In this document: positions 5,581 to 6,362 of the stretch, in pieces
Numbering within the stretch: the first letter of the stretch is position 1
Layout of the letters: each line of letters begins with the position of its first letter
Assembly: GCA_026225435.1 (NCBI GenBank)
Contig: JAMFST010001125.1
Span: 1 to 6,362 of the forward strand
Origin: Labilithrix luteola
GTDB lineage: Bacteria > Myxococcota_A > Polyangia > Polyangiales > Polyangiaceae
Direction: 5' to 3'
Length of the DNA stretch: 6,362 nucleotides
Translations under genes and position numbers: made by a program
The notes under the pieces: generated by a model
What the model was told of the DNA's origin: nothing
Seen by the model: the letters and a program-made list of their open reading frames with translations, nothing else
Databases searched by the model: none

Positions 5581-6362
5581 ATGCTTCGCTCCCTTCGCTC
5601 CTCCGCCCTGCTGCCGCTCCTCGTTCTGTCCAGCGCCCTCGTGGCGTGCTCGGGAGGAGCCGGGGCCAGCGCCGAGACCTCGTCGGGTGCCGACCTGTCG
5701 AGCGCCGCGAGCGCGGCGAGCGCCGTGCAGATGAACGACGTCTCCATCCTGCTCCCGCTGGGCAAGTCGCAGGCGGATCTGGATCGCTACCTCACGCCGA
5801 CCTCCCAGGGCGTCGGCGGTGATCTGCTGCCGGCGGATCTCTTCTCGACGGTGGAGACGCAGGTCGAGTCGGTGAACACCAAGATCGCCATCGGCGATCT
5901 GCGAGCGGTCGCCTTCCGCGTCGATCCCTGCTTCGCGCAGATGGGAACGATCAGCGCGGCCACCGCCTGCGCGCACCAGCTGCGGATCATCTACCAGCCG
6001 ATCACGCTGAACCAGTCGGGCAAGGCGCTCAGCGCCCAGGACGCCGGCGTGCACGCGTTCTACACGCTCTCGGCCGACGACTTCGCCGACCTGGTGAAGG
6101 GGATCGTCGCGCTCCGCGAGGCGAACAGCGCCACGGCGGGCGCGGATCTGGGCCCGCTGGCGATTCACCCGATCCTGGCCAAGCAGGGGCTGTCGGGCAA
6201 GATGGACGAGGGGTTGAACGCGCTCGTCCTCAAGTACGCCGGCACCTCCAGCCTCACGCGCATCACCGCCTTCGTCGGCGTCTTCGGCCAGCACACCAGC
6301 TGGAACTTCGCCGCGGCCGACGTCACCAAGGGCAAGGCCGTGCTCTCGGCCATCCCCGGCCT
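5581..6362 (+). CDS. Putative lipoprotein of unknown function (3' end outside window)
   Basis: The frame is open from the ATG to the window edge: 260 complete codons, no stop. Residues 1-23 are a lipoprotein signal: positive MLRSLR, a hydrophobic core LLPLLVLSSAL, and a lipobox LVAC with Cys23 as the predicted lipidation site. Residue 24 is Ser, so outer-membrane sorting would be expected under the E. coli +2 rule, which may not hold here. An Ala/Ser/Gly linker (24-49) precedes a folded domain starting at MNDVSILLPL (51-60). Later landmarks are DLLPADLF, VAFRVDPC, HQLRIIYQPI and HAFYTLSADDF. Two cysteines (117 and 130) could form a disulfide. I do not recognise a named domain. The pattern recalls uncharacterised secreted proteins of myxobacteria, from memory and unverified. 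A strong ribosome binding site supports the start. It lies 137 bp after the LysR gene on the same strand and probably has its own promoter. Confidence 0.85.
   Translation, partial: MLRSLRSSALLPLLVLSSALVACSGGAGASAETSSGADLSSAASAASAVQMNDVSILLPLGKSQADLDRYLTPTSQGVGGDLLPADLFSTVETQVESVNTKIAIGDLRAVAFRVDPCFAQMGTISAATACAHQLRIIYQPITLNQSGKALSAQDAGVHAFYTLSADDFADLVKGIVALREANSATAGADLGPLAIHPILAKQGLSGKMDEGLNALVLKYAGTSSLTRITAFVGVFGQHTSWNFAAADVTKGKAVLSAIPG

Noticed and set aside
5506..6294. 262-codon minus-strand open frame opposite the lipoprotein
   Set aside because: The plus strand has a lipobox, a signal peptide and a ribosome binding site; the minus-strand product is charged and low-complexity.
1..6362. 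tRNA, rRNA, CRISPR, insertion sequence or phage signals
   Set aside because: No cloverleaf-like conserved elements, regularly spaced repeats, transposase motifs or terminal inverted repeats were seen on either strand.

Overview
The window is GC-rich DNA whose coding frames end mostly in G or C. It carries six protein genes and no RNA gene, mobile element or CRISPR array. The mix suggests a myxobacterium or close relative: a sedolisin-type protease with a cysteine-rich tail, an alanine/serine-rich lipoprotein, a Pro/Ala-rich outer-membrane protein and a bacterial RIO kinase. This taxonomic call is an inference from composition and gene style; there is no marker gene.

Layout. Positions 2-670 (+) hold the C-terminal end of a secreted S53 (sedolisin) peptidase, followed by an Ig-like region and a ten-cysteine module. 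It converges, with a 9-nt gap, on a predicted outer-membrane beta-barrel protein (680-1588, -). A 92-bp divergent spacer follows, then a RIO-family protein kinase (1681-2982, +) whose last 153 residues are a low-complexity Q/P/G/H/N tail. The kinase converges, again with a 9-nt gap, on a YbhB-like PEBP protein (2992-3522, -). The PEBP gene lies 52 nt downstream of an alpha/beta hydrolase on the same strand (3575-4432, -). A LysR-type regulator (4508-5443, +) is divergent from the hydrolase across 75 bp. A 137-bp spacer with a hairpin and the only clear Shine-Dalgarno sequence leads into a lipoprotein gene (5581 to the window end, +), which is cut off by the window.

How they may work together. 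The one plausible functional unit is the LysR regulator with the divergent hydrolase and PEBP genes. The spacer contains a dyad, TGCAG-ATC-CTGCA, that fits the LysR T-N11-A operator form, so the regulator may control both itself and the hydrolase/PEBP pair. The peptidase, barrel protein and lipoprotein are envelope or secreted products with no evident link to each other. The RIO kinase stands alone.

I saw no convincing new multi-gene system. The points most worth following are the kinase tail, the barrel protein without an export signal, and the operator-like dyad that ends three bases before the regulator's start codon.
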